From the NCBI GenBank assembly GCA_946482615.1, contig CAMLSF010000003.1, positions 1 through 58,131 of the forward strand: DNA of 58,131 bases, written 5' to 3'. Made by a program: the position numbers and the translations under genes. Origin of the DNA: an uncultured Chromatiaceae bacterium. GTDB lineage: Bacteria > Pseudomonadota > Gammaproteobacteria > Enterobacterales > Alteromonadaceae. Positions 37,937-47,233 of the stretch are shown piece after piece (position 1 is the first letter of the stretch; every line of letters begins with the position of its first letter). A model generated the notes under the pieces. That model saw only the letters and a program-made list of their open reading frames with translations. It ran no database searches and was not told where the DNA came from.

Positions 37937-38692
37937 ATGACTAAAATCGCCTTAGTAACAGGAGCCAGCCGTGGCCTTGGTCGTAATACCGCACTGAATA
38001 TTGCCCGTCGTGGTGCAGATGTCATCATCACCTATCAAAGCCGCGAGCAAGAGGCGCAGGCTGTGGTGACAGAGATCCGGGCTATGGGACGTAAAGCTGT
38101 GGCTTTGCAGTTGGATACCGGCGCTGTGGCTGGATTTGCCAGCTTTGCGACACGGCTACGCACTTTGCTGGCGGATATCTGGCAACGTGAGAGCTTTGAT
38201 CATCTGGTTAATAATGCCGGGCACGGTGACTATGCCCTGATTGAACACACCACAGAAGCTCAATTTGACCAACTGGTGAATGTGCATTTTAAAGGGGTAT
38301 TTTTTCTGACCCAAACATTATTGCCTTTGCTGGCCGATGGTGGGCGTATTGTGAATTTATCCACCGGCTTAACCCGGGTATCAGCGCCAGGCTGGGCAGC
38401 TTATGCTGCGGCCAAAGCTGCAGTAGAAATGCTGACGCTTTATATGGCCAAAGAGTTTGGACCACGTGGTATAGCGGTTAATACTGTAGCACCTGGCGCT
38501 ATAGAAACCGACTTCTTTGGTGGCGCAGTGCGGGATACGCCGGACTTTAATAAGTTTTTCGCTGATATGACAGCCTTAGGCCGGGTGGGTGTGGCTGATG
38601 ATATAGGCCCTATGGTGGCCAGTTTGTTGTCAGACGATCATCGTTGGGTCAATGCCCAGCGTATTGAAGTTTCTGGCGGACAGGGGATTTAA
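37937..38692 (+). CDS. SDR-family NAD(P)-dependent oxidoreductase
   Basis: This 251-aa classical short-chain dehydrogenase/reductase has the cofactor motif TGASRGLGRNTA (TGxxxGxG) at 7-17, NNAG at about 91-94, a catalytic Ser in NLSTGL, and YxxxK with Tyr156/Lys160 (AAYAAAKAAV). The Arg in the TYQSREQE region after the second strand suggests NADP(H). The substrate is unknown. It has an AGGAGA ribosome site. It is probably regulated by the divergent AraC-type protein. Confidence 0.93.
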   Translation: MTKIALVTGASRGLGRNTALNIARRGADVIITYQSREQEAQAVVTEIRAMGRKAVALQLDTGAVAGFASFATRLRTLLADIWQRESFDHLVNNAGHGDYALIEHTTEAQFDQLVNVHFKGVFFLTQTLLPLLADGGRIVNLSTGLTRVSAPGWAAYAAAKAAVEMLTLYMAKEFGPRGIAVNTVAPGAIETDFFGGAVRDTPDFNKFFADMTALGRVGVADDIGPMVASLLSDDHRWVNAQRIEVSGGQGI

Positions 38693-38769
38693 CAAAGTTA
38701 CAGTTGCCGACAGCTGCACCCGTTAATCGGATGCAGCTGTGTTATCAGATAAGTCTGTGGGTCCTTCGC

Positions 38770-40719
38770 CTACAGACTATCATCCTGCGTCAGTTCATCA
38801 TCTCCTTGTTCCAGTTCAAAACTGACAGTGGTGCCATCCGAGCACAATTGCTGAATTTTATTCGGCACTCCTTCAGGCGTTAACTCCAATAAACCTATAC
38901 CAGCCGCATTGACCAGACGGCGGCCTTTGGTTTCGCCTATGGGTTTGTGGTGGGTAATTTTCATCCGGCGTCTTTTAGTGAACCAGTTCAGTGGCGAACG
39001 GGAGGCATAAAGCCAGCGGTTCGCTGCATCTAAAATAGCCAGCAGCTTATGTGGAAACTCATTTTTCAGACCGCTGCTGGTGATTTGCCAAATGGCTGGG
39101 CTTTGCTGTTTGTGCCTGAGCTTTACCTGAAAAACAAAACTGTAATGCACATCACCGGATAAAATGACAAAGTTACGTGGTGTTTTTGGATGGCGGAATA
39201 AATTCAGCAGCGCATAAGCAGAACCGGGGTGGGTCATCCAGTTTTCAGCATCCACCATCAGAGGTTTACCAAAACTGGTAAATATCCGCTGAATAGTTTC
39301 AATCAGTTTGACGCCAAACACAGGGGCAGGGGACACCAGTAATACCGCCTCGTGCCCCAGCAGTTGTTGCTGTAATTCGGTAATAGCTTCCCAATCCATT
39401 AAACCCGAAGGCTGGTCCGGCGACAGTTCAGAGCGCCAGCGCTGAGTGCGGGTATCCAGCACTAACAAAGGTGGTTGGGTGGGCCAGCTGTAATGCCAGT
39501 CAGAGAATTTAAGCAGGCTATTAATACATTCATCATGAGCTTCTGTACCGGGTTGGCTCAGCGCCTGTTGGCATAAGGGGACTAACTTTTGTACTTTTTC
39601 CGGCGCATTACCCCAGCCCTGAAACAGCAGGTATCCCATCAGTGCATTGCCAATAATACGACGGGAAAACGGGTGTTCGTAAGCGGTTTGCTCCCACTCT
39701 GCGGTTAAATTCCAGTCGTCGGTAATATCATGATCATCAAACATCATAGCGACCGGCAGATGAGCCATTAAACGCCGGACCTGGCCTAAGCCTGCTTTAA
39801 AGTCCGTCAGATTCTGACTGTAGTTGGCGCAGCGCTTCTGGCGCTCAGGGCTAAAGCTATTCAGCACATCTTCCGGCATCTGCAACTCCAGCCCCTGCCA
39901 GGGGGCAGGTGAGCAGACCAGCAGATACATCGAAAAGATTTCCGCCATAGAGATCAAATGGTTGTGGGCGCTGTCTGTGGTAAAAACCGGCTTTTTGGCG
40001 CCCTGAAATAGCTGCTTTAATACCTGATAACTGGCTTCGGTTGCAGGCAACAGTTTTTCGCGCTGGTAATAATAGGGCGTTTTGTTATGCAGTTCGTGGC
40101 TTGAGCTTAAGGTGGAGCAAGGTAAAGTTTCGTCGGCAAACTCCAGCCTGGCTATCAACTGATGAATGGCGTACAGCATAGGGGCTGCCACATCGTCCGT
40201 ATAGATCTGATCACCACTTAACATCAGCAAGGAAGGCCATTGCTGTGGTGTTGTCTGTTGTAACTGCTGATCAGCCCGGACTAACGCATCTCCGGCGCCA
40301 AAATGTGGTTTACGGCAAGAACCATGCAACACCGAATGCACCGTAGGTTTAATGATAAAACCCGGTAAATCCCGGCCCGGATAGACTAAATCGTCCGCCC
40401 ATTGAGACCAGTTTTGCCAGCCGCTTGTCGGGGTTTTTAGCTGCAAATCGTAACTAATCCAGCATTCGGTCGGCAGTGCTTCGGTGAGCTGCAGATCCAA
40501 CAAAATCAGGTGCAATTTGCCAGCAAGTTGTATCTGCTGCACAAAGGTCTGCAGCTGCTTAGCATCAAACTGCAGCGTCTGGCCTTGCTCAGGTTGAAGT
40601 TGCAGTTTCAGTTCTACCTGCTCAGAGGTGGCTAACCAAAGGCATATCCGGCCAGGGGTGATACGACGTAACAGAGGGCCAGCCCACACCAAGGGTAACG
40701 CTGTATCTACTGCAGACAA
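38770..40719 (-). CDS. PhoD-like metallophosphatase (alkaline phosphatase D family)
   Basis: This protein of about 649 aa has a PhoD-type metallophosphoesterase core: LHGSCRKPHFG, MLSGDQIYTDD, MMFDDHDITDDWN, and LSGDVHYSFVF near the C terminus. There is no signal peptide or Tat motif at any candidate start, so unlike secreted PhoD it is probably cytoplasmic. The start is unclear. The TTG at 40719 has AGAGG five bases upstream and gives a family-like N terminus. An ATT at 40734 is ideally placed six bases after AAGGAGA. A far upstream start at 40821 would overlap mutS. It begins just after mutS on the same strand, so it is probably co-transcribed with it. Confidence 0.88.
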   Translation of the reverse strand: MSAVDTALPLVWAGPLLRRITPGRICLWLATSEQVELKLQLQPEQGQTLQFDAKQLQTFVQQIQLAGKLHLILLDLQLTEALPTECWISYDLQLKTPTSGWQNWSQWADDLVYPGRDLPGFIIKPTVHSVLHGSCRKPHFGAGDALVRADQQLQQTTPQQWPSLLMLSGDQIYTDDVAAPMLYAIHQLIARLEFADETLPCSTLSSSHELHNKTPYYYQREKLLPATEASYQVLKQLFQGAKKPVFTTDSAHNHLISMAEIFSMYLLVCSPAPWQGLELQMPEDVLNSFSPERQKRCANYSQNLTDFKAGLGQVRRLMAHLPVAMMFDDHDITDDWNLTAEWEQTAYEHPFSRRIIGNALMGYLLFQGWGNAPEKVQKLVPLCQQALSQPGTEAHDECINSLLKFSDWHYSWPTQPPLLVLDTRTQRWRSELSPDQPSGLMDWEAITELQQQLLGHEAVLLVSPAPVFGVKLIETIQRIFTSFGKPLMVDAENWMTHPGSAYALLNLFRHPKTPRNFVILSGDVHYSFVFQVKLRHKQQSPAIWQITSSGLKNEFPHKLLAILDAANRWLYASRSPLNWFTKRRRMKITHHKPIGETKGRRLVNAAGIGLLELTPEGVPNKIQQLCSDGTTVSFELEQGDDELTQDDSL

Positions 40720-40748
40720 TGTGACCTCTGAAATAACAACTCTCCTTT

Positions 40749-43331
40749 TTACAAGCTGGCTTTGAGCTGATACAACAAATCCAAAGCCTGACGGGCTGAC
40801 AGCTGATCCGGATCCAGGCAAGCCAGTTGCTCCAGTATGGGATGAGGTTCGGCTTCGACAAACAACTGTTGTTGCAGTGGCTCTGCTGTTTTAGTGGCTG
40901 GTGCTTTGGCACTGATCACAGATTGTTGTTCCAGCTGAGCCAGTTTTTGTTTGGCTTTTTGGATCACCACCCGAGGCACACCAGCCAGCTGTGCCACCTG
41001 TAAACCATAACTTTTGCTGGCAGCACCGTCCTGCACCTGGTGCATAAAGACGATATGTTCATCGTGTTCTACTGCATCCAAATGAATATTGGCTAAGCCC
41101 TGCAACTGAGAAGCCAGCTCGGTCAGTTCAAAATAGTGGGTAGCAAATAAGGTCATGGCTTTGAGTTGCTGCGCCAGATAGTCAGCACAGGCCCATGCCA
41201 GAGACAAACCATCATAAGTGCTGGTGCCACGGCCTATTTCATCCATCAGCACTAAACTCTGGGCTGTGGCATGATGCAAAATAGTGGCGGTTTCTGTCAT
41301 TTCCACCATAAAAGTCGAGCGGCCTGAAGCCAAATCATCGGATGCACCAACCCGGGTGAAAATACGGTCGACCGGGCCTAATACAGCTTTGTTGGCAGGC
41401 ACAAAGCTACCTATATAAGCCATCAACACAATCAAAGCGTTCTGGCGCATATAGGTCGATTTACCGCCCATATTCGGGCCTGTGATCATCAGCATACGCC
41501 GTTCTGGTGACAGCTTGAGTGGGTTGGCGATAAAAGGTTCTGTCATCACCTGTTCCACCACAGGATGACGGCCAGCTTCTATCTCTATGCCGGGTTGTGG
41601 CGTGAGCTCTGGCTGATGGTAATTCAACTGCTCAGCCCGTTCCGCAAAGTTGGTCAGTAAATCCAGTTCGGCCAAAGCCGCTGACAGCTGTTGCAAGTCA
41701 GCCAGATAAGGTGCTGTTAAATCAAACAGCTCATCGTAGAGCTGCTTTTCCAGCGCCAAAGCTTTACTTTGACTGCCTAGTACCTTGTCTTCGTATTCTT
41801 TTAATTCAGGAATAATAAAACGTTCGTTGTTTTTTAACGTTTGGCGGCGGATGTAGTCGGCTGGCACCTGATCGGCTGCACTGCGGCCGGTTTCAATGTA
41901 ATAGCCAGCCACTCTGTTAAAACCTACCTTGAGTGAGGCTATGCCAGTACGTTCTTTTTCGCGTTGCTCCAGCCGCTCCAGATAATCAGTGGCACCTGTG
42001 GCCAGCTCCCGCCATTGGTCCAGCTCTGCGTTGTAGCCCTGAGCTATTACACCCCCATCACGGATCAGCATGGGCGGGGTGTCGACTATAGCGCGCTCTA
42101 ATAAATCGCACAGCTGTGGTAGTGGCTGGCATTTGGCAGAGAGCTGCGCCAATAAAGGGCTCTGTAATGGGCCAAGTGCAGGTGCGAGTTCAGGCAATAA
42201 TTGCAAAGCCGCACGTAAACGGGAGAAATCACGGGGCCGTGCGCTACGAAGTGCTAAACGGGCAATCACCCGTTCTGTATCACCTACTTGCTTAAACAGC
42301 GGTTGTAAGCTGTGGTGATGGTGCTGCAATTCAGCCACGGCCTGATGCCGTGCTGCGACTAAGGCCTGATCACGCAGTGGCGCATGGATCCAGCGTTTGA
42401 GTAAACGACTGCCCATAGCGGTTTGGCATTGATCAAGCACAGCAGCGAGCGTGTGGTCAAACTGGCCTGCTAAAGTTTGGGTCAGTTCCAGGTTACGCCG
42501 GGTGGCGGCATCTAATACGATGCAGTCCTGATTGCGTTCTAATGCGATAGAGCGGATATGCGGCAGCTGAGCGCGTTGGGTGTCTTTGACATAACCCATT
42601 AAACAGCCGGCGGCCATTAGCGCCACAGGGGCCTGTTCCACGCCAAAACTTTGTAAGTCGCGGGTGCCAAATTGCTGGGTCAGTAAACGTTTGGCGTTGC
42701 TTAGCTCAAACTCCCAGACAGGGCGGCGACGTACCCCTTTGCGGTTGATGATGCTATCCGGCCAGTCCTGCTCTTCGGCATATAAAATTTCTGCCGGGTT
42801 TAAGCGTTGTAACAAGGCCAATAAGTCATCTAAATGAGAGACTTCATTGACTAAAAAGCGGCCGCTGCTTAAATCCAGATAAGCAAAACCATAACTGCCT
42901 TTTTGCTGATACAAAGCCGATACCAGGGTGTCCTGACGTTCATTCAGCAGCGCTTCGTCTGTCACTGTGCCCGGAGTCACTATCCGCACTACAGCACGTT
43001 CCACCGGGCCTTTGCTTAAGGCCGGATCGCCAATTTGTTCGCAAATAGCAGCAGATTCACCCAGCTGCACTAAACGGGCTAAATAACCTTCAATTGAATG
43101 ATAAGGCACACCTGCCATAGGAATAGGCTGGCCTGCCGACTGGCCTCTTTTGGTTAAAGAAATATCCAGCAGGGCAGAGGCTTTTTTAGCGTCATCGTAA
43201 AACAGCTCGTAAAAGTCACCCATCCGATAAAACAGCAAAATATCAGGATGCTGGCATTTCAGGCCAAGGTACTGTTGCATCATCGGAGTGTGCGGGCTTA
43301 GGGCTTGCCCGTCTTTCTGTTCTGGCGGCAT
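40749..43331 (-). CDS. mutS: DNA mismatch repair protein MutS
   Basis: This 860-aa mismatch-recognition ATPase has the N-terminal mismatch-binding loop [18 protein letters not shown] (Phe-x-Glu: FYE), the Walker A motif [13 protein letters not shown] at about 617, and [18 protein letters not shown]. The length matches E. coli MutS (853 aa). The start has AGGAAG upstream. It diverges from pncC with only 32 bases between start codons, so promoters must be compact or lie inside the opposite gene. Confidence 0.98.
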   Translation of the reverse strand: MPPEQKDGQALSPHTPMMQQYLGLKCQHPDILLFYRMGDFYELFYDDAKKASALLDISLTKRGQSAGQPIPMAGVPYHSIEGYLARLVQLGESAAICEQIGDPALSKGPVERAVVRIVTPGTVTDEALLNERQDTLVSALYQQKGSYGFAYLDLSSGRFLVNEVSHLDDLLALLQRLNPAEILYAEEQDWPDSIINRKGVRRRPVWEFELSNAKRLLTQQFGTRDLQSFGVEQAPVALMAAGCLMGYVKDTQRAQLPHIRSIALERNQDCIVLDAATRRNLELTQTLAGQFDHTLAAVLDQCQTAMGSRLLKRWIHAPLRDQALVAARHQAVAELQHHHHSLQPLFKQVGDTERVIARLALRSARPRDFSRLRAALQLLPELAPALGPLQSPLLAQLSAKCQPLPQLCDLLERAIVDTPPMLIRDGGVIAQGYNAELDQWRELATGATDYLERLEQREKERTGIASLKVGFNRVAGYYIETGRSAADQVPADYIRRQTLKNNERFIIPELKEYEDKVLGSQSKALALEKQLYDELFDLTAPYLADLQQLSAALAELDLLTNFAERAEQLNYHQPELTPQPGIEIEAGRHPVVEQVMTEPFIANPLKLSPERRMLMITGPNMGGKSTYMRQNALIVLMAYIGSFVPANKAVLGPVDRIFTRVGASDDLASGRSTFMVEMTETATILHHATAQSLVLMDEIGRGTSTYDGLSLAWACADYLAQQLKAMTLFATHYFELTELASQLQGLANIHLDAVEHDEHIVFMHQVQDGAASKSYGLQVAQLAGVPRVVIQKAKQKLAQLEQQSVISAKAPATKTAEPLQQQLFVEAEPHPILEQLACLDPDQLSARQALDLLYQLKASL

Positions 43332-43363
43332 AATGACTTATTACTTCCTGCGTTGGATCAAAG

Positions 43364-43855
43364 ATGACAATTCCAGTAACCACCTATCAATTGGCGGCGG
43401 ATCTCGGAGCGCTATTATTGCGGAAAAACTTCAGTATCACCACAGCTGAATCCTGTACTGGTGGAGGTATTGCTTATGTGTTGACCGCAGTGCCCGGCAG
43501 CTCTGCTTATCTGGACCGATCTTTTGTCACTTACAGCAATAAAGCCAAACAACAACTGCTGGGGGTAAAAGCCGAAACTTTGTTGCAATACGGTGCTGTC
43601 AGTAAAGAAACAGTACTGGAAATGGCCGTAGGGGCCGCCAAAGCGGCCGGGGCTGAAGTGGCTGTGGCTGTGTCTGGTATTGCAGGTCCTGATGGCGGCT
43701 CAGCCACTAAACCTGTGGGCACAGTGCATTTTTGTTTTGAAATTCAGGGTCATCAGGTGTTGTCGCATCGTATCTTTGATGGTGACAGAGCGACAGTGCG
43801 CCAACAGGCGATAGATTTTGTGTTGCAGCAGTTGATCTTGTTATTGACAGACTAA
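43364..43855 (+). CDS. pncC: Nicotinamide-nucleotide amidase (CinA C-terminal family)
   Basis: This 163-aa stand-alone CinA C-terminal domain deamidates nicotinamide mononucleotide in pyridine-nucleotide salvage. Motifs are TTAESCTGGGIAYVLT, GSSAYLDRSFVTYSN, and VAVSGIAGPDGGSATKPVGTV. It lies directly upstream of recA, as in E. coli (ygaD/pncC). Its last codons contain a TTGACA that may serve as the recA -35 box. Confidence 0.96.
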   Translation: MTIPVTTYQLAADLGALLLRKNFSITTAESCTGGGIAYVLTAVPGSSAYLDRSFVTYSNKAKQQLLGVKAETLLQYGAVSKETVLEMAVGAAKAAGAEVAVAVSGIAGPDGGSATKPVGTVHFCFEIQGHQVLSHRIFDGDRATVRQQAIDFVLQQLILLLTD

Positions 43856-43872
43856 AGCAAAAAGACTACTGT
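43844..43872 (+). promoter_or_regulatory. Possible recA promoter
   Basis: TTGACA (43844-43849), a 17-bp spacer and TACTGT (43867-43872). The weak -10 box overlaps the LexA box, which would allow repression by occlusion. Confidence 0.45.
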
Positions 43873-43884
43873 ATGAGCATACAG
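43869..43884. promoter_or_regulatory. LexA (SOS) box of recA
   Basis: CTGTATGAGCATACAG fits CTGT-N8-ACAG perfectly and is the same 16-mer I recall for the E. coli recA operator. It lies 38 bases before the recA start. Confidence 0.95.
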
Positions 43885-43921
43885 CACTTTGAGTGCATTC
43901 AAGAATCCACCGGAGAGAGCA

Positions 43922-44980
43922 ATGGACGACAATAAACAAAAAGCACTGACCGCAGCCTTAGGTCAAATCGAACGCCAGTTTGGTAAAGGTTCTATTATGC
44001 GTTTGGGCGACAGCACTGCGCTTGATATCGACTTTATTCCTACAGGTTCGTTAGGTTTGGATATAGCGCTGGGTATAGGTGGTTTGCCTTGTGGTCGTAT
44101 TGTTGAGATCTACGGTCCTGAATCCTCAGGTAAAACAACCTTAACTTTGCAGGTTGTGGCTGAAGCTCAGCGTATGGGCAAAACCTGTGCTTTTATTGAT
44201 GCGGAACACGCGCTTGATCCTGTATACGCCAAAAAATTAGGCGTAAATGTGGATGATTTATTAGTGTCTCAGCCAGATACAGGCGAACAGGCGCTGGAAA
44301 TTTGTGACATGTTGGTGCGTTCTGCTGCTGTTGACGTGGTTATTGTCGACTCAGTGGCTGCCTTAACACCCCGGGCTGAAATTGAAGGTGATATGGGCGA
44401 CAGCCATGTAGGTTTACAGGCGCGTTTAATGTCTCAGGCGCTGCGTAAACTGACGGGTAATATCAAACGTTCCAATACCTTATGTATTTTCATCAACCAA
44501 ATCCGGATGAAAATTGGCGTGATGTTTGGTTCACCAGAAACCACCACAGGTGGTAACGCATTGAAATTCTACGCTTCAGTGCGTTTAGATATCCGTCGTA
44601 CCGGTTCAGTTAAAGAAGGTGACGAAGTCACAGGCAACGAAACCCGCGTCAAAGTGGTGAAAAACAAAGTCGCGCCACCATTTAAACAAGCTGAATTTAT
44701 TATTATGTACGGCGCTGGTATCAGCAAAGATGGTGAGTTAATCGACTTAGGTGTACTGCATAAGCTGATCGACAAAGCTGGCGCCTGGTATGCCTACAAA
44801 GGCAACAAAATTGGTCAGGGTAAAGCCAACGCCATGAAGTACCTGCAGGAAAACCCTGCGGTGGCCAAAGAAATTGAAGCTGAATTACGCCGTATGTTGT
44901 TACTGGAACCATCCAAAGGTGCACCGTCACCGGCAGAAGATTTTGGTATGGTGCCGGAAGATATGGAAGTGGATCTGTAA
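43922..44980 (+). CDS. recA: Recombinase RecA
   Basis: This 352-aa strand-exchange ATPase and SOS co-protease has Walker [11 protein letters not shown], Walker [10 protein letters not shown], loop L1 [20 protein letters not shown], and loop L2 [20 protein letters not shown]. The acidic C-terminal tail ([16 protein letters not shown]) is present. The start at 43922 ([13 protein letters not shown]) has GGAGA eight bases upstream; an upstream in-frame start at 43889 lies next to the LexA box and is not used. recX, often next to recA, is absent here. Confidence 0.99.
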   Translation: MDDNKQKALTAALGQIERQFGKGSIMRLGDSTALDIDFIPTGSLGLDIALGIGGLPCGRIVEIYGPESSGKTTLTLQVVAEAQRMGKTCAFIDAEHALDPVYAKKLGVNVDDLLVSQPDTGEQALEICDMLVRSAAVDVVIVDSVAALTPRAEIEGDMGDSHVGLQARLMSQALRKLTGNIKRSNTLCIFINQIRMKIGVMFGSPETTTGGNALKFYASVRLDIRRTGSVKEGDEVTGNETRVKVVKNKVAPPFKQAEFIIMYGAGISKDGELIDLGVLHKLIDKAGAWYAYKGNKIGQGKANAMKYLQENPAVAKEIEAELRRMLLLEPSKGAPSPAEDFGMVPEDMEVDL

Positions 44981-45021
44981 AACTGAAGAGTAACTGCAAC
45001 AACAGAGGTTCAGATGAAAAC

Positions 45022-45052
45022 AAACCCGGCTCAGGCCGGGTTTGTTGTTTTT
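45022..45052 (+). terminator. Terminator after recA
   Basis: The stem AAACCCGGC/GCCGGGTTT has a four-base TCAG loop and is followed by GTTGTTTTT. Confidence 0.88.
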
Positions 45053-45071
45053 AAAGCGCAGCTTTTTTTAA

Positions 45072-45112
45072 GGCACAGCTTTTTATCCTGCACCTCAGTA
45101 AAAAGCTGTGCC
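45072..45112. other. Perfect 14-bp hairpin between recA and metA
   Basis: GGCACAGCTTTTTA and TAAAAAGCTGTGCC are exact reverse complements around a 13-base loop. A shorter relative, GCGCAGCTTTTTTTA, lies just before it. It is 50 bases upstream of the MetJ-like boxes. On the plus strand no T run follows. Role unknown. Confidence 0.75.
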
Positions 45113-45164
45113 GTTGCATGACTGACAAGGTTGTTTTTGTGGATTGTGTTGCTTCGACTTATTT

Positions 45165-45188
45165 GGACGTCTAAACGTTTAGAAGTTG
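45165..45188 (+). promoter_or_regulatory. Tandem MetJ boxes upstream of metA
   Basis: Three adjoining 8-mers, GGACGTCT, AAACGTTT and AGAAGTTG, resemble the MetJ consensus AGACGTCT at 7, 6 and 5 of 8 positions. They overlap a possible -10 box (TAAACG), so S-adenosylmethionine-bound MetJ would repress metA and the metH genes. Confidence 0.75.
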
Positions 45189-45245
45189 ACATTTCCGCTG
45201 CTTTGGGCCAGAGTAACCTCATTTTTCAGCCTTGCCGGAGATGCT

Positions 45246-46172
45246 ATGCCTATTAAAGTCATTGATCAGTTACCTGCTGTGGAAGCTCTTTCTGCAGAGA
45301 ATGTGTTTGTCATGACAGAAAGCCGGGCTTTATCTCAGGATATCCGACCGCTGAAAATCGCCATTCTGAATTTGATGCCAAACAAAGTGGCGACAGAGAT
45401 CCAGTTATTGCGCTTATTGGCCAATAGTCCGCTGCAGGTTGATGTGGAGCTGATTCGGCTGGACAATCATGTCAGCAAACACACGCCACAAAACCATCTG
45501 GACTGTTTTTACCGCTATTTTTCTGACGTGCAGCAGAAAAACTACGATGGTCTGATTATCACTGGTGCGCCTTTGGGCCTGGTTAACTACGAGGATGTCA
45601 GTTACTGGCCACAGCTGTCAGAAATACTGACCTGGGCTGACCGTCACGTCACCTCCACCTTGTTTTTATGCTGGGCTGCTCATGCGGCTTTGTATCATTA
45701 TTATGGTTTGCAGCGCGAAATTCGTGGTGAGAAGTTATCAGGAGTCTACTGGCAAAATGTGACTCAGCCTTTGAGCCCTTTAGTGCGGGGTTTTGATGAT
45801 GAGTTTTTAGTACCACATTCACGGTATGCCCAGGTACCTAAACAAAAGTATCAGCATCATCCGGATTTGCACGTGTTAGCCGAAGCGGATGTGACAGGTG
45901 CCTATTTGCTACAAAACAGCAGTGGCAGCCGGGTTTTTGTCACAGGTCATCCGGAGTATGATTTAACCACCTTAAATGATGAATACCAGCGTGATTTGGC
46001 GGCAGGTCTTGAGCCAAAAATTCCAGAGAACTACTATAAACACAACGATCCGGCCAAGGGTCCCCATAAGTTATGGCAAAGCCATGCCTTTTTATTATTC
46101 AGCAACTGGCTGAATTATTATGTGTATCAGGCCACACCTTTTGATATTCAGCAGATAGGGCATTCGTCATGA
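45246..46172 (+). CDS. metA: Homoserine O-succinyltransferase
   Basis: This 308-aa enzyme performs the first committed step of methionine synthesis. Motifs are [22 protein letters not shown], the acyl-acceptor Cys in [12 protein letters not shown], and VTGHPEYD. In the segment [16 protein letters not shown] the position that is Glu in acetyl-CoA-using MetA proteins is Gly, which points to succinyl-CoA. The ATG at 45246 has GGAGA upstream; the earlier start at 45186 would read through the MetJ-like boxes. Its stop overlaps the start of the next gene by four bases. Confidence 0.96.
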   Translation: MPIKVIDQLPAVEALSAENVFVMTESRALSQDIRPLKIAILNLMPNKVATEIQLLRLLANSPLQVDVELIRLDNHVSKHTPQNHLDCFYRYFSDVQQKNYDGLIITGAPLGLVNYEDVSYWPQLSEILTWADRHVTSTLFLCWAAHAALYHYYGLQREIRGEKLSGVYWQNVTQPLSPLVRGFDDEFLVPHSRYAQVPKQKYQHHPDLHVLAEADVTGAYLLQNSSGSRVFVTGHPEYDLTTLNDEYQRDLAAGLEPKIPENYYKHNDPAKGPHKLWQSHAFLLFSNWLNYYVYQATPFDIQQIGHSS

Positions 46173-47233
46173 CCAATCCCAGCGTATTAACTCCAGACGC
46201 CCTTCGTGCTTTATTAGCAGAGCGTATTCTGGTCCTGGATGGTGCTATGGGCACTATGATCCAGCAGTATAAATTGCAGGAAGCCGATTACCGCGGCACT
46301 GAGTTTGCAAACTGGTCCACCGATTTAAAGGGCAACAACGATTTGCTGGTGCTGACCAAACCTGAATTGATCCTGGATATTCATCGCCAGTATTTAGCTG
46401 CTGGTGCTGATATTGTTGAAACCAATAGTTTTAACGCTACACCTATTGCGATGGCCGATTACGGGATGTCGCATTTATCGGCCCGCATTAACCGCGAATC
46501 CGCCGCTTTGGCGCGTCAGGCCTGTGATGAATACAGCACGCCGGACAAACCACGTTTTGTCGCTGGTGTATTAGGCCCAACCAATAGAACAGCCTCCATT
46601 TCGCCCGACGTGAACGACCCGGGTTACCGCAATATAGATTTTGATACTTTAGTCAGCGCTTATGCCGAGTCGACCCATGCGCTGATAGAAGGTGGTGCCG
46701 ACATTATTATGCTGGAAACCATTTTTGATACCTTAAACGCCAAAGCCGCAGCTTTTGCCGTACTGCAAGTGTTTGATGAAGTGGGTTACGCTTTGCCTGT
46801 GATGATCTCCGGCACTATCACAGACGCTTCAGGCCGCACTTTATCCGGCCAGACTACTGAAGCTTTTTACCATTCACTTTCTCATGTTGAGCCTGTCAGT
46901 TTTGGTTTGAACTGTGCTTTAGGCCCGGATTTATTGCGGCCTTATGTGGAGACGTTGTCTGGTATTTCAGAATGTTATGTTTCAGTGCATCCAAACGCCG
47001 GTTTACCTAACGAATTTGGTGAATACGATTTAGGTGCAGCAGAGATGGCCAAAGAAATAGCCGACTGGGCAGAGCAGGGCTTTTTAAATATTGTTGGTGG
47101 TTGTTGTGGTACTACACCTGAACATATCAGAGCCATCAGCGATGTAGTCGCAGGAAAGCCTGCGCGTCAGCCTAAAGAAAAAACACACCAGTTTCATTTG
47201 TCTGGTTTAGAAGCTTTTGGTCTGGAGTGGTAA
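46169..47233 (+). CDS. metH: Methionine synthase, homocysteine-binding half (split MetH)
   Basis: This 354-aa protein corresponds to the first domain of cobalamin-dependent MetH. It has [12 protein letters not shown] at the N terminus, [20 protein letters not shown], and the zinc-binding cysteines in [10 protein letters not shown] and [11 protein letters not shown]. It ends [10 protein letters not shown] in the linker that joins the homocysteine and folate domains in E. coli MetH. The remaining domains are encoded by the next gene, whose start overlaps this stop (TAATG). Translation is coupled to metA by ATGA and to the next gene by TAATG. The two products presumably assemble. The shared symbol metH is used for both halves. 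Confidence 0.92.
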   Translation: MTNPSVLTPDALRALLAERILVLDGAMGTMIQQYKLQEADYRGTEFANWSTDLKGNNDLLVLTKPELILDIHRQYLAAGADIVETNSFNATPIAMADYGMSHLSARINRESAALARQACDEYSTPDKPRFVAGVLGPTNRTASISPDVNDPGYRNIDFDTLVSAYAESTHALIEGGADIIMLETIFDTLNAKAAAFAVLQVFDEVGYALPVMISGTITDASGRTLSGQTTEAFYHSLSHVEPVSFGLNCALGPDLLRPYVETLSGISECYVSVHPNAGLPNEFGEYDLGAAEMAKEIADWAEQGFLNIVGGCCGTTPEHIRAISDVVAGKPARQPKEKTHQFHLSGLEAFGLEW

